The position numbers and the translations under genes are program-made. From the NCBI RefSeq assembly GCF_900698965.1, contig NZ_LR217725.1, positions 496,001-560,000 of the forward strand: a stretch of 64,000 nucleotides of DNA, in the 5' to 3' direction. Each line of letters starts with the position of its first letter. The first letter of the stretch is position 1. Below the pieces are notes generated by a model. It had not been told where the DNA came from. It made no database searches and saw nothing but the letters and a program-made list of their open reading frames with translations. Origin of the DNA: Erwinia_E haradaeae_A. GTDB taxonomy: Bacteria > Pseudomonadota > Gammaproteobacteria > Enterobacterales > Enterobacteriaceae. Positions 1 through 9,841 of this stretch are shown in pieces.

Positions 1-1374
1 AGCAGAATATTTAAAAAGAGGTATCATGATGCAATCATACCCAAAACACAGTATCAGTTGATCGATATTCTGCCTAGAAAAAGTTTCAAATCGATCGCTT
101 TACTTGAGATATTCCGGTGAATATAATGATTGAAAATCTGTTCTGAAGTATTGTATCTACTTGTATATATAGATGCCTAAATTTTTGTGTTCTGTTTCAG
201 AAAAACTATATAGTATCTTAAAAGGTTTTTTTATATTTTTACTATAAGGTGATATATGCATTTAGATTCAGTCATCAATGATAATTAGGTCAACCCCCTA
301 AGAAAAATAAATTGATTTTTTAGAGGCAACGCGTGAAAACTCATTTTATCAAGTTCTATAATAGTTCAATATTGTATAGTTTTTTCTTCAAGGAAGATGC
401 GTAAGCATCTTACACTTTAAAACAATTGATGTAGATTTAGTTAGAATAAAAATTTTTATAAATATAGTCTTGCATTTTTGATCGAACCACCTCTAATCGT
501 CACATTACTTCTTACTGATATGAATAGAATAATTCATACTATTTTTTACTAATAATATAAAGTTGTTATTGATAAGATATTTGACACATGTAGTTACATA
601 GGTTGAATAGAATGATTTAGGATAATTCTATTATAACATACGAATCTATATACGCATATCTTAGGTGTAGATTTATTTTAGGATTATAAAAGATAAAGAT
701 CTTACTAACTAATAGGCCACCAATGAGCAATATAGACCATTTTATTTAATGAAATATTTTATAGTTATCATCTGTCATGTAATAAATCATTAATATCTAA
801 TAAATTAGATATTACAAGAGTAAGGATTATTTAGTACGATGACTGTTGTCGCAAGAGGTATATATTAATTCTGAGTGATTTTTGAGTAACTCATACGTAT
901 GCAGTAAATAGTATTATACACTTTATGTTTTATTAAATATTTCTCGGGTAGGTATACAAAGGAAATAGCTATATATGAATAGAACAGAAGCATGAAGTAT
1001 CTTCATATATATGCTATATATTAGGTATAAAATACCTTAATTCAATAAGTTCAGCTAAGCAACAATTAGGGAAGAAGTATATAGACTAGTACTAGCGATA
1101 TTGAATAGTGATTTATATTGCATAATTAATACAGTTAAGCACAATCCCTTTGTTCTAAATTAAATACCAAAATGCAATTATGGTATTTAATTTAGAACAG
1201 TTATGGTTGTCTGCCAAAAATAAGAAGTAATTTTTAATTTTCAGTGACAATTGAATAGATTATTCAGTGTGATTACTGATAATTATAAGTCTTTTGTAAA
1301 ACATAAGTCTTTTTAAAAACAGTTAGAGATTTTGATAAAACTTTTTACTATATTAGTAAGCTTAATTAGTAAGC
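1..1374. other. Gene-free region upstream of window, downstream of hemD
   Basis: No convincing coding sequence is visible on either strand and the six frames are closed by frequent stops. In E. coli hemX and hemY follow hemD, and this is where they would lie; no recognisable remnant was found. The region holds a 19-bp inverted repeat (1151-1199). It also holds a 9-bp inverted pair, GCAGAATAT near base 2 and ATATTCTGC near base 65. Confidence 0.6.
1151..1199. repeat. 19-bp perfect inverted repeat, 11-nt loop
   Basis: The arms at 1151-1169 (TGTTCTAAATTAAATACCA) and 1181-1199 are exact reverse complements separated by 11 nt. It lies about 175 bp past the hemD stop on the minus strand. Neither side is followed by a T-run, so it is not a standard intrinsic terminator. 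Its function is unknown. Confidence 0.85.
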
Positions 1375-1377
1375 TTA
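1352..1377. repeat. 13-bp tandem duplication covering the hemD stop
   Basis: ATTAGTAAGCTTA occurs twice head to tail (1352-1364 and 1365-1377). The second copy contains the hemD stop codon, read on the minus strand as TAA at 1377-1375. This is probably a slippage duplication. Confidence 0.85.
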
Positions 1378-2118
1378 GGATAAAATGAAATTTAATAATG
1401 CATTATTATCTGAGCCAGAAGAAACATACACATCATGCCATCCTAGTGTATTAGCTAGGGCTTTTAAACGCTCACTGACAATGATGAGTCGACATTTTAG
1501 CAACCACTCTTCTCGATCTTTATGCGGAAATAATCGGTATAATTGTCTTAACATTTCACCACTAGTTACTATTAGTGTGTTGATTCCCTTCTCACGCCAG
1601 CGTTTTCCCTCTTTTTCTCCATGATAGCATTTCTCACAACGCTGGTAACATTCAATTAGTTCCACCTGTGCACCATAGCTTAATAAGGTTTCTCTAAGTA
1701 AAGTTCTTCCGCCGTTTCCGCATAATATCAAAATATTTTTGCCTTTTACATATTGTACAGGTATAACTTGAATGAGTGTTTCGCTAGTGGCTTGTTGATG
1801 TGGCCATGAAATCGTATATCCAGTAGCAGTATAAAATGCTATGGCAGTACTCGGTCCAATTGCATAATAGTTTAATATTTTAGGCCAGGATATAGCTTCT
1901 CTTGTCAAAATAAGTTCGGCATAGTAGATAACATTGCGAGAAAGAATCAATACCAGATCCCCTCTTTCTAGAGCTTTCAGTCGCTCAGGCAGTATGTCTA
2001 GCTGAGATCCAGGAGAAAATTCTATCAGCGGGAATGCCCAGGCTTTTCTTCCTAGGTTACGAAGAGATCCAACCAACTCATCTGATGATGGTGATGGACG
2101 TGTAACTAAGATGTTCAT
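1375..2118 (-). CDS. hemD: Uroporphyrinogen-III synthase
   Basis: 247 aa, against 246 in E. coli. The enzyme inverts ring D of hydroxymethylbilane and closes it to uroporphyrinogen III in the cytosol, for heme or siroheme. It opens with MNILVTRPSPSSDELVGSLR, the usual HemD start, and keeps the later VTSGEML segment. The family is poorly conserved, so the call rests on the start motif, the length and the position. Its ATG overlaps the hemC stop by 4 nt (ATGA), so the two genes are translationally coupled. hemX and hemY, which follow in E. coli, are absent. Siroheme is also needed for sulfite reductase, which fits the cys genes at 36-40 kb. Confidence 0.93.
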   Translation of the reverse strand: MNILVTRPSPSSDELVGSLRNLGRKAWAFPLIEFSPGSQLDILPERLKALERGDLVLILSRNVIYYAELILTREAISWPKILNYYAIGPSTAIAFYTATGYTISWPHQQATSETLIQVIPVQYVKGKNILILCGNGGRTLLRETLLSYGAQVELIECYQRCEKCYHGEKEGKRWREKGINTLIVTSGEMLRQLYRLFPHKDREEWLLKCRLIIVSERLKALANTLGWHDVYVSSGSDNNALLNFILS

Positions 2119-3056
2119 GCTAATAAGGTTTCCGGGTTTATAGAATGAAGAATCTCGCGAGCACCACTATTTAATAAATGCTCTGCTAATAAAATACCGA
2201 TTTTTTCAGCATCTCTGCGAGATCCTCGGTATTCTCCACGTGCTATCTGTGTGCCATCTAATGAACTTACCAGCCCGCGTAACCAGAGGGTATCCCCTTC
2301 TAATACAGCATAACTACCTATAGGTACATGACAACCACCTGCTAGTCGAGCGTTCATGGCTCTTTCTGCTTTTATTCGGTCTTCGGTATCAGGATGATTT
2401 AAAGCAGTAAGTAAATTTATTGTACTAAAGTCATCTAGGCGGCATTCGATTCCTATCGCTCCTTGGCCAGCCGCAGGTAGCGACTCTTCTATTGGTATTA
2501 CCTGTCGAATACGATGAGTTAGATTTAGTCTTTTTAATCCAGCTACAGCTAAAATAATAGCATCATATTGGCCAGAATCTAATTTACTTAAGCGGGTTCC
2601 TACATTGCCCCGTGCTAATTGCATTAATAGATCTGGGCGCCGCGAATGTAGTTGACATTGACGTCTCAGGCTTGATGTTCCGATAATCGCATCGGGTGGC
2701 AATACATTTATAGATGAATATTTATTTGACACAAATGCGTCATGCGGGTCTTCTCGCTCACAGATCGTTGCTAACCCTAATCCTTCTGGAAAATTCATCG
2801 GGACGTCTTTGATTGAGTGCACAGCTATATCAGCATGACCTAAGAGTATAGCACGTTCTAATTCTTTTACAAAAATTGCTTTACCGCCAATCTTAGTAAG
2901 CGCAGTATCAAGAATGAGATCCCCACGCGTTATAACCCGAACCTTTTTCACGCAAAGATCAGGATAATGTAAAAGTAAATTGTCTTGAACATATTGCGCT
3001 TGCCATAAGGCTAATGGACTCTGTCTTGTAACAATTTTTAAAATTTTATCTGACAT
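2115..3056 (-). CDS. hemC: Hydroxymethylbilane synthase (porphobilinogen deaminase)
   Basis: Polymerises four porphobilinogens into hydroxymethylbilane, the substrate of the adjacent HemD. The protein starts [20 protein letters not shown], aligned with E. coli [20 protein letters not shown]. The chosen ATG gives 313 aa, the E. coli length; an in-frame ATG four codons upstream (3068) is also possible and neither has a good Shine-Dalgarno. The SSLRRQCQL and [12 protein letters not shown] substrate-binding segments are present. So is the cofactor-attachment cysteine in [13 protein letters not shown]. It stops with TGA. cyaA, the divergent neighbour in E. coli, is missing. Confidence 0.96.
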   Translation of the reverse strand: [313 protein letters not shown]

Positions 3057-4890
3057 ATTGGATACCATTCAAATCAAAGATTTATGACATCGCCAATTTT
3101 GAAGAGGACTATTAGTTTATATATAGAGCAGAAGATACGTATTTAAAAAAATTTGAGAGTGCTGATATTCAACAGAAAAATGTATTTAATAGACAGCACG
3201 TGTATTCTAAAACAACCTTATATTAATAGAAGTAGCTCAATCAACCATCATAGTGATGTTAAAATATCGAGCAACAAGGAGTGAAATTTATCTGAATAAA
3301 TAGTAATAAGTGAGCTATTTGAAGAATCAATCTGATGAGATTATATTTTATTTTTATTTCATAACATATATAATTTTTATACAAAGAGCAAAGCGTTAGT
3401 ATCTAGCTAATTGTTTTTGATGAAAAGCATCGTCATCATGGATCAAATATCAGTATATAGTATCGTGACGGATTACCCTGTTTCTTAGATTGTGAGAGAT
3501 GGTCGATAAAGATCCGTTGTTGATCTGTCGGGTGTATTATGGGTTATTGTATCTAGTGTGCTATGATCAGTTTATCCTTGTATACTCATAACACTGTTTG
3601 ACTTAATTTTTTACTTAATCAATACATAATGCCATTAATATTCTCTAGGCATAAGTTGAGAAACATAGTATGTGTTACTACACTTAATCGGTCTGATTGT
3701 TTTTTAAAATTTTTTATGATTCTACTAGTGATACTAGAATATTAAATGAATATTGCACTGATGTAGATAGTTTTAGATTTTTGTACTAATACTAAGAATA
3801 GGTGATTTAGAGTGTGTTTCTAGATTATTAATAATTTTAGGTTATTACTCAAAACAGTAACTGACAGTCGTCAAGCTTATTTATTTCAAATATAGAATTA
3901 TATGTTCTAGATTTTGGTGACAGAATCGACATAGATCATATATTGAATAAATAAGAATATAATATTATTACTCACTGAGACAGTTTATTTCAATGCAACT
4001 TTCTATTCCGTGCAATTAATAACGGTTAGGTTCTATGCTGAGGTATATAGAATATGTAATTTTATCAAATATTCTATAGTAACCTGCAATTGCATTAGAA
4101 GATTAATCCAGCGCTAAGTGTGAATACTGTAATTACCAGTATCTAATCAGTACAAATGAACCCCGTAGCTTATAGTGCTTAACAGGAGCTCAGATGCTCT
4201 TGAGGTTTTTTTGTATTTAAGCGCAACTAGCATTTAATATAATATAATAATATTATTATATATGCATAATATCTGGTAGCTTTTATGCTAGAAATTTATA
4301 GTGGCTATGCACTATAAAGACAATTAGATTCGAGTTGACACCCTAAGTTCTAGAATTCTATTGTGTAAAAATGTCCATAAAATATAATGGAAGAGTTGAA
4401 AACCACATGGGATCAGTTTTTTAAAACGCATAGAATGAATAGTTAGGTAATTTTTCTTTTATATCACTACCAATGTCTTTGTTATAACTAGCATAGTGCG
4501 ATTCATCTCGATATTGTAGGTGTGTATTATTTACATTAGTTACTGGGATATATTAAATTGCTATTTTCTTCATAAGGCAAAAATCAGATTTTTTTACATT
4601 ACACCCATACGCTAAAATATTAAAAATCTTTTTCTGCACGTTTTTAGAAACAGAAACATACGTATAATGTGTAACCACATTAGTTTCTTGCTCAAAAAAT
4701 AGTTGACAAAGCAGCTTATAATATTTTCCTCTAAAGATCTATAAAGGTTTTTATGTGTTATTTCCGCTGCACTTCAGATGATGAGTACTTCTTCTGTGAT
4801 ATAATCTGTCATCAATTTTATTGAGCGTGCAATGTAAGTAAAGAGGATTTCAGTCATTTCAATATTACAGCGAGGATAATTTAATAAATT
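3057..4890. other. Gene-free region at the cyaA/cyaY position
   Basis: 1.8 kb without a supported gene. E. coli has cyaA and cyaY between hemC and lptM, so the stretch is probably their eroded remains, but I see no residual similarity. It contains one weak hairpin plus T-run (4189-4212). Confidence 0.55.
4189..4212 (+). terminator. Weak candidate intrinsic terminator
   Basis: CTCAG (4189-4193) can pair with TTGAG (4200-4204) around a 6-nt loop. This is followed by G and then a run of seven or more T (from 4206). The stem is short and includes a G-U pair. It could be left over from a lost plus-strand gene such as cyaA. Confidence 0.3.
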
Positions 4891-5091
4891 ATGAAAATAA
4901 AAACAATAAAACTATTAGTTTTTGCTATTATGCTTGCTGGTTTTATTGGGTGCGGTCTCAAAGGTTCTCCTGATTTTTCCCATAAAATTATACAAAGCTA
5001 TTTTTCAAAGCTACAGCAATTATTTTCATTTATACAAAACTCTAGGGGTAGCACTATTTCAATCAAATTACGGAGCAATATTCAATATTAA
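4891..5091 (+). CDS. lptM: Small outer-membrane lipoprotein LptM (YifL), C-terminus probably frameshifted
   Basis: 66 aa, close to the 67 aa of E. coli YifL/LptM, a lipoprotein that helps LptD-LptE maturation. An N-terminal hydrophobic segment ends in a lipobox (AGFIGC), and the conserved GCGLKG follows the lipidated cysteine at about residue 21. The family then has PLYFP. Here the frame reads SPDFSHKII, whereas removing one T from the T5 run at 4974-4978 gives SPDFP. The shifted frame then stays open into dapF. The gene is directly upstream of dapF, as in E. coli. GAGGAT near 4872 is rather far from the ATG to serve as ribosome binding site. It may be a functional N-terminal peptide or an early pseudogene. 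Confidence 0.7.
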   Translation: MKIKTIKLLVFAIMLAGFIGCGLKGSPDFSHKIIQSYFSKLQQLFSFIQNSRGSTISIKLRSNIQY

Positions 5092-5125
5092 TTTATTAAA
5101 TGACAGAGCGCTAAATACAGAAAAA

Positions 5126-5950
5126 GTGCACTTCTCGAAGATGCACGGTATTGGTAATGATTTTATGGTCGTTGATGCAATAACGCAAAATATTTATTTT
5201 TCTTCAGAGTTAATCCGTCGTCTCTCTAATCGTCATTACGGGGTTGGTTTTGATCAGTTACTCATCATAGAATCACCTTCTGATCCTGATATTGATTTTC
5301 ATTACCGTATTTTTAACGCCGATGGTAGTGAAGCAAGACAATGTGGGAATGGAGCTCGCTGTCTTGCTCGCTTTTTAAGGTTGCACGGTCTAACAAATAA
5401 ACATGATATTTGTGTGAGTACGCAGTCAGGTTGTATAGTATTGCATGTTATTTCAGACGATATGGTATCTGTTAATATGGGAGAGCCAGATTTTTTGCCA
5501 GAAAATATCCCCTTCTACGCGAAAGCACAAAAAAAATCACACGTTATTCGTGTTGCCGCGACCAGTATCAAGTGCGGGGTGGTATCGATTGGCAACCCAC
5601 ATTGTGTATTGCAGGTTGATAACATCAAAACAGCTGCTGTTCAACGGTTAGGTGAGGCTATCGCAAACCATAAGCGCTTTCCCAAACAAGTAAATGTTGG
5701 TTTTATGGAAATGATAAACCCTAAGCATATTCTTTTGCGTGTTTTTGAACGTGGATCAGGTGAAACCTTATCATGTGGTAGTGGGGCTTGTGCAGCAGTG
5801 GCTGTTGGTATTCAACAAGAAAATTTAGCAGACACAGTGCGGGTAGACTTATCCGGTGGATCATTGAGTGTTTCCTGGAAAGGAGAAGGAAACCCTTTAT
5901 ACATGACAGGATCTGCTACACATGTGTATGATGGTTATATTCATATCTAA
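5126..5950 (+). CDS. dapF: Diaminopimelate epimerase
   Basis: Interconverts LL- and meso-diaminopimelate for peptidoglycan and lysine synthesis. The frame is open from 4922, but homology starts at VHFSKMHGIGNDFMVVD, so I place the start at GTG 5126. That gives 274 aa, exactly the E. coli length. Both catalytic cysteines are present, in QCGNGARC and in SCGSGACAA. The C-terminus HVYDGYIHI matches the family. No clear Shine-Dalgarno precedes the GTG, so translation may depend on the lptM reading frame just upstream. Confidence 0.96.
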   Translation: MHFSKMHGIGNDFMVVDAITQNIYFSSELIRRLSNRHYGVGFDQLLIIESPSDPDIDFHYRIFNADGSEARQCGNGARCLARFLRLHGLTNKHDICVSTQSGCIVLHVISDDMVSVNMGEPDFLPENIPFYAKAQKKSHVIRVAATSIKCGVVSIGNPHCVLQVDNIKTAAVQRLGEAIANHKRFPKQVNVGFMEMINPKHILLRVFERGSGETLSCGSGACAAVAVGIQQENLADTVRVDLSGGSLSVSWKGEGNPLYMTGSATHVYDGYIHI

Positions 5951-7501
5951 CATAGTAGCATTACATAGAGAATTTAAAAATTATTTGCACATCATAAGAA
6001 TGTTTTATATATATCAGAATAAAAAGATCTATTTACAATATCAAATAATGCGTTTTAACTTTAGATTTAAAAGAGTATTTCTTTTTTGATAAAATCACAC
6101 TCAAATATTTTTGATAAACATTTAGTTCATATTTATATCTTTTTATAAACATATGCCATAAACTAACATATTATTTCTGATCTTAATATCTATTGTGGTA
6201 ATTACTAAAACTATATCAAAGCATATAGTGAGATGTACACCGTAATACTATAAACGTTATTCATAAAGTTTAGGATACATTAAGTATATCTACTGTTAAA
6301 TAGTTATATTGAAGTAACTTAAAAACATATTTGTAATATTCTATTGCTGAAGAATATCAGCTTATGGTATTGCACTAAGTTTAAATCTTATCATGAATGA
6401 TATACGTATAATAGAGAGTGTTAAATACTGTAATTTGTATTATAGATACCAGCTGTTATTATATGGGTTGTGCACTGAGTTAGGTAACGATATCTATTTA
6501 TAATAGATTTTTTGTACATAAAGGCACTCTCAATATATGATGCATATCATAATATTTACGCAGCTCGAGCCGTATTATAGAAAGATATTATTGCTTATCC
6601 TCTAGATTTCTTATGTATCAATACATATACAACTTGACGAAATATAATATTATGTAAGAGTTTATTTTGTTACGTAAAATCAACTATTGGAATTGTATTC
6701 CCGTGTACGTATTAATGGATAGAAGGATCTAGTGCAGTAACACTTACTAGTGGTTTTATGTGATACCTTTATTATAAGGTGTGGTAATGAGTACTGTTTA
6801 TTACAGATTTAAAGATATGCCTGATAGCATTGCCCTGAGAATCTTATTATCAAATCTATTATATCAAGAAGTTTCATAAATCATGCACTCAAGACAAGGC
6901 GCGGTATCCTTAAAGTTTCTCTTATTTTATATGTTTAGAGTTGATAAAATAATAGCGATAAAGTCTTACCTCTTAAGATCATGAAGTGTATTTCAAATCG
7001 GATGTTATAATAAAAGATTGTGGAACACAATCCTAAAATAATGCTGTATTTTTAAGAGTAAAACTAAAAATGTATTATGTAATGGGTGTTTGTATTGCCT
7101 ATCTATCTTGTAGTAAAAGTACGCGTTACCTTACTGAATATATTTAGAATATTTATGGCATTCTCATAAATATATTTAGAATATTTATGGCATTCTCATA
7201 GATGTAGCATAGTTACCATGCAGTGTGATAGGAGTGACAATGTTACATCAATAATGAGCGTTTTATCATTTTCTTATAATAGAATCCTTACAATTATCTA
7301 ATATAGATACATAGGTTCATAGTACTATCAATACTAAATTATTGTTAGAGATATAGATAAAATCAAGTAATTGAATGCTCTAAATAGCATTAACCTTTAT
7401 ACGTATATACTGATACTAGTTATGGCGTTCAACACTATCAGCTCAACACATATATTATACGATATAGTAATATATACGCACCGGTTATTACATAATTAAC
7501 T
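5951..7501. other. Gene-free region between dapF and fbaA
   Basis: 1.55 kb between convergent genes with no supported ORF or RNA gene. In E. coli dapF is followed by yigA and xerC; no remnant is recognisable. It contains a 32-bp tandem duplication (7137-7200). Confidence 0.6.
7137..7200. repeat. 32-bp perfect tandem duplication
   Basis: Two identical 32-bp units lie head to tail at 7137-7168 and 7169-7200, each starting AATATATTTAGAATATTTAT and ending GGCATTCTCATA. It lies in gene-free DNA and was probably created by replication slippage or unequal recombination. Confidence 0.9.
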
Positions 7502-8581
7502 TTATAGCACATTAATAGAGTGCATATCTTTAAAGGCTTGTTCTAGTCGACTGACTACAGAGACCTGGGCAGCACGTAACCATCTACGCGGATCGTAAAA
7601 CTTTTTATTCGGCTGATCTTCTCCTTCAGGGTTCCCCAGTTGTTTCTGTAAGTAGTTTTTATTATCGTTATAATATTGCAGAACACCTTGCCAAGACGCC
7701 CATTGAACATCTGTATCGATATTTACCTTAATCACCCCAAATCGAATTGATTCTTGGATATCAGTGGTAGACGAGCCGGAACCGCCGTGAAATACAAAAT
7801 TTAGTGGATTATGCTGTAAATTGTATTTCTTTTGAATAAATGCCTGGGAATCCCGAAGTATTGTTGGTTTTAACTTTATATTACCAGGCTTATAGACACC
7901 GTGGGTGTTACCAAATGCAGCTGCTATGGTAAAATTTGTGCTGATTTTTCTAAGTGCATTATACGCATATTCAACATCTTCTGGATGGGTATACAGTGTA
8001 GAGTTATCTATATCACTATGATCTACTCCATCCTCTTCACCACCAGTACATCCAAGTTCAATTTCTAAGGTCATGTAGAGTTTTGACATACGTGCTAAAT
8101 ATTTTTTAGAGATATCAATATTTTTTTCTAAAGTTTCTTCAGACAAATCAATCATATGAGAAGAGAACAAGGGTTTTCCAGTTAGACTAAAGTGGTTTTC
8201 ACCTTCTTCTAAGAGCCCATCAACCCATGGTAATAATTTTTTAGCGCAATGATCAGTGTGTAGAATGACCGGTATACCGTAATGTTGAGCCATTAGGTGT
8301 ACATGGTTTGCGCCTGCAATAGCGCCAACGATGGCTGAGTTATGCGAGTTGTTTGATAAAGCTCCTTTTCCTGAGATAAATTTTGCACCATTATAAGAGA
8401 ACTGGATTATGACGGGAGCTCTAACTTTTGCAGCGGTTTCTAAAACTGCATTGATAGAGCATGTGTCTATGCAGTTTACAGCAGGCAATGCAAAGTTATT
8501 TTTCTTTGCTATCTGAAAAACTGTTTGTACATCATGACTGTTGAGAACACCTGGTTTAACAAAATCTAAGATTTTATACAT
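7502..8581 (-). CDS. fbaA: Fructose-bisphosphate aldolase, class II
   Basis: 359 aa, the same length as E. coli FbaA and colinear throughout. It is the Zn-dependent glycolytic aldolase that cleaves fructose-1,6-bisphosphate to DHAP and GAP. The catalytic Asp and first Zn ligand lie in ILHTDHCAKK (about residues 106-115). Further metal and phosphate-binding segments are LEIELGCTGGEEDG, GNTHGVYKPG and FVFHGGSGS. AGGA precedes the ATG. It lies 84 bp downstream of pgk on the same strand, as in the epd-pgk-fbaA operon of enterics. Confidence 0.98.
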   Translation of the reverse strand: MYKILDFVKPGVLNSHDVQTVFQIAKKNNFALPAVNCIDTCSINAVLETAAKVRAPVIIQFSYNGAKFISGKGALSNNSHNSAIVGAIAGANHVHLMAQHYGIPVILHTDHCAKKLLPWVDGLLEEGENHFSLTGKPLFSSHMIDLSEETLEKNIDISKKYLARMSKLYMTLEIELGCTGGEEDGVDHSDIDNSTLYTHPEDVEYAYNALRKISTNFTIAAAFGNTHGVYKPGNIKLKPTILRDSQAFIQKKYNLQHNPLNFVFHGGSGSSTTDIQESIRFGVIKVNIDTDVQWASWQGVLQYYNDNKNYLQKQLGNPEGEDQPNKKFYDPRRWLRAAQVSVVSRLEQAFKDMHSINVL

Positions 8582-8665
8582 ATTAATTTTTCCTAGTGTG
8601 TGCTTTAAGAATTAATGATATATTTTACTGTAATAAGGACCGCAATAGATTTGTAAGTCTGTATA

Positions 8666-9841
8666 TTATCTGTGAGAGAGATTTTTTGCACGTTCTTTTA
8701 AAATAGCAACCGCAGGGAGTTTGTTGCCTGCCACAACTTGTAGAAATGCACCGCCACCGGTTGATATGTATGAAATTTTATCTTTAATACCAAACAGATC
8801 GATCGCTGCTAGCGTATCACCTCCTCCTGCAATGGAAAACGCATTACTATCTGCAATAGCATTAGCAATTATTTTTGTGCCATGACAAAAATCAGGATTT
8901 TCAAATACACCGACAGGACCGTTCCAGAGAATAGTTTTTGCGTTCTTTAATAATTTAACCATTAACAGTTCAGTTCTATCCCCACAATCTAGAATTTCGT
9001 CATGCTCTTGAACTTCAGAGATTCCTTTTACAATAGAGGTAGCAGTTCTTGGAGATTCCTGTTTAACGCGCACATCTATAGGTATTGATATAGAAAATTT
9101 ATCACGTAGTTTTCTGGCAATATGCAGATAATCTGGTTCGTATAGTGATTTGCCCACCTTATGATCAATAGCAATAAAGGTGTTAGCAATACCTCCGCCA
9201 ACAATAATCGTGTCGGAAACTTTAGCTAGTGCGTGCAATATATCAAACTTAGTAGATATTTTTGATCCACCAACCACAGATACCATTGGGCGTTGAGGAT
9301 TTTTTAGGGCTCTTTCTAAAGCTTCTAATTCTGCTAACAATAGTGGGCCCGCACAAGACGTTTTAGCAAATTGACTAACCCCGTATGTTGATGCTTCTGT
9401 GCGGTGCGCTGTGCCAAAAGCATCCATTACAAATATATCGCATAGCGCGGCATATTTACGTGAAAGATTCTGATCGTTATTTTTTTCTCCTTTATTAAAT
9501 CGAACATTTTCTAATACAGTAATTGCTCCTTTTGCTAAGTGGATACCATTAAGATAGTCTGTGTTAAGAGTGACGTGAGCTGATCCTAATTTTTCCTTCA
9601 GACAGTTCACTACTGGGAGTAGCGAAAAATCCTTATTGTATGCCCCTTCAGGAGGGCGACCGAGATGAGAAGCAATTATAACGATAGCGCCTTTTTCTAA
9701 TGCTAACTGAATCGTTGGAAGTGCTGCGCAAATACGCGCAGAAGATGTTATACTGCCAGACTTGATTGGCACATTTAAGTCAGTACGTATCAAAACGCGT
9801 TTACCCATCAGATTGAGATCATGCATTGCAATGATGGACAT
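8666..9841 (-). CDS. pgk: Phosphoglycerate kinase
   Basis: 391 aa (E. coli 387). Transfers phosphate from 1,3-bisphosphoglycerate to ADP. The N-terminal substrate domain shows RTDLNVPIKSG and ASHLGRPPEG. The C-terminal nucleotide domain shows WNGPVGVFE and the glycine-rich SIAGGGDTLAAI and STGGGAFLQ loops. A good AGAGG precedes the ATG. It is probably co-transcribed with fbaA; epd, the usual first gene of the operon, is missing. Confidence 0.98.
   Translation of the reverse strand: MSIIAMHDLNLMGKRVLIRTDLNVPIKSGSITSSARICAALPTIQLALEKGAIVIIASHLGRPPEGAYNKDFSLLPVVNCLKEKLGSAHVTLNTDYLNGIHLAKGAITVLENVRFNKGEKNNDQNLSRKYAALCDIFVMDAFGTAHRTEASTYGVSQFAKTSCAGPLLLAELEALERALKNPQRPMVSVVGGSKISTKFDILHALAKVSDTIIVGGGIANTFIAIDHKVGKSLYEPDYLHIARKLRDKFSISIPIDVRVKQESPRTATSIVKGISEVQEHDEILDCGDRTELLMVKLLKNAKTILWNGPVGVFENPDFCHGTKIIANAIADSNAFSIAGGGDTLAAIDLFGIKDKISYISTGGGAFLQVVAGNKLPAVAILKERAKNLSHR

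Noticed and set aside
4703..4722. TTGACA followed by TATAAT upstream of lptM, looking like a promoter
   Set aside because: The spacer is only 8 nt; no suitable partner hexamer lies 16-18 nt from either element.
4922..5125. N-terminal extension of the dapF frame (68 codons)
   Set aside because: E. coli homology starts at VHFSKMHG (GTG 5126), which gives the exact family length; the extension overlaps lptM in another frame and is more simply explained by the lptM frameshift.
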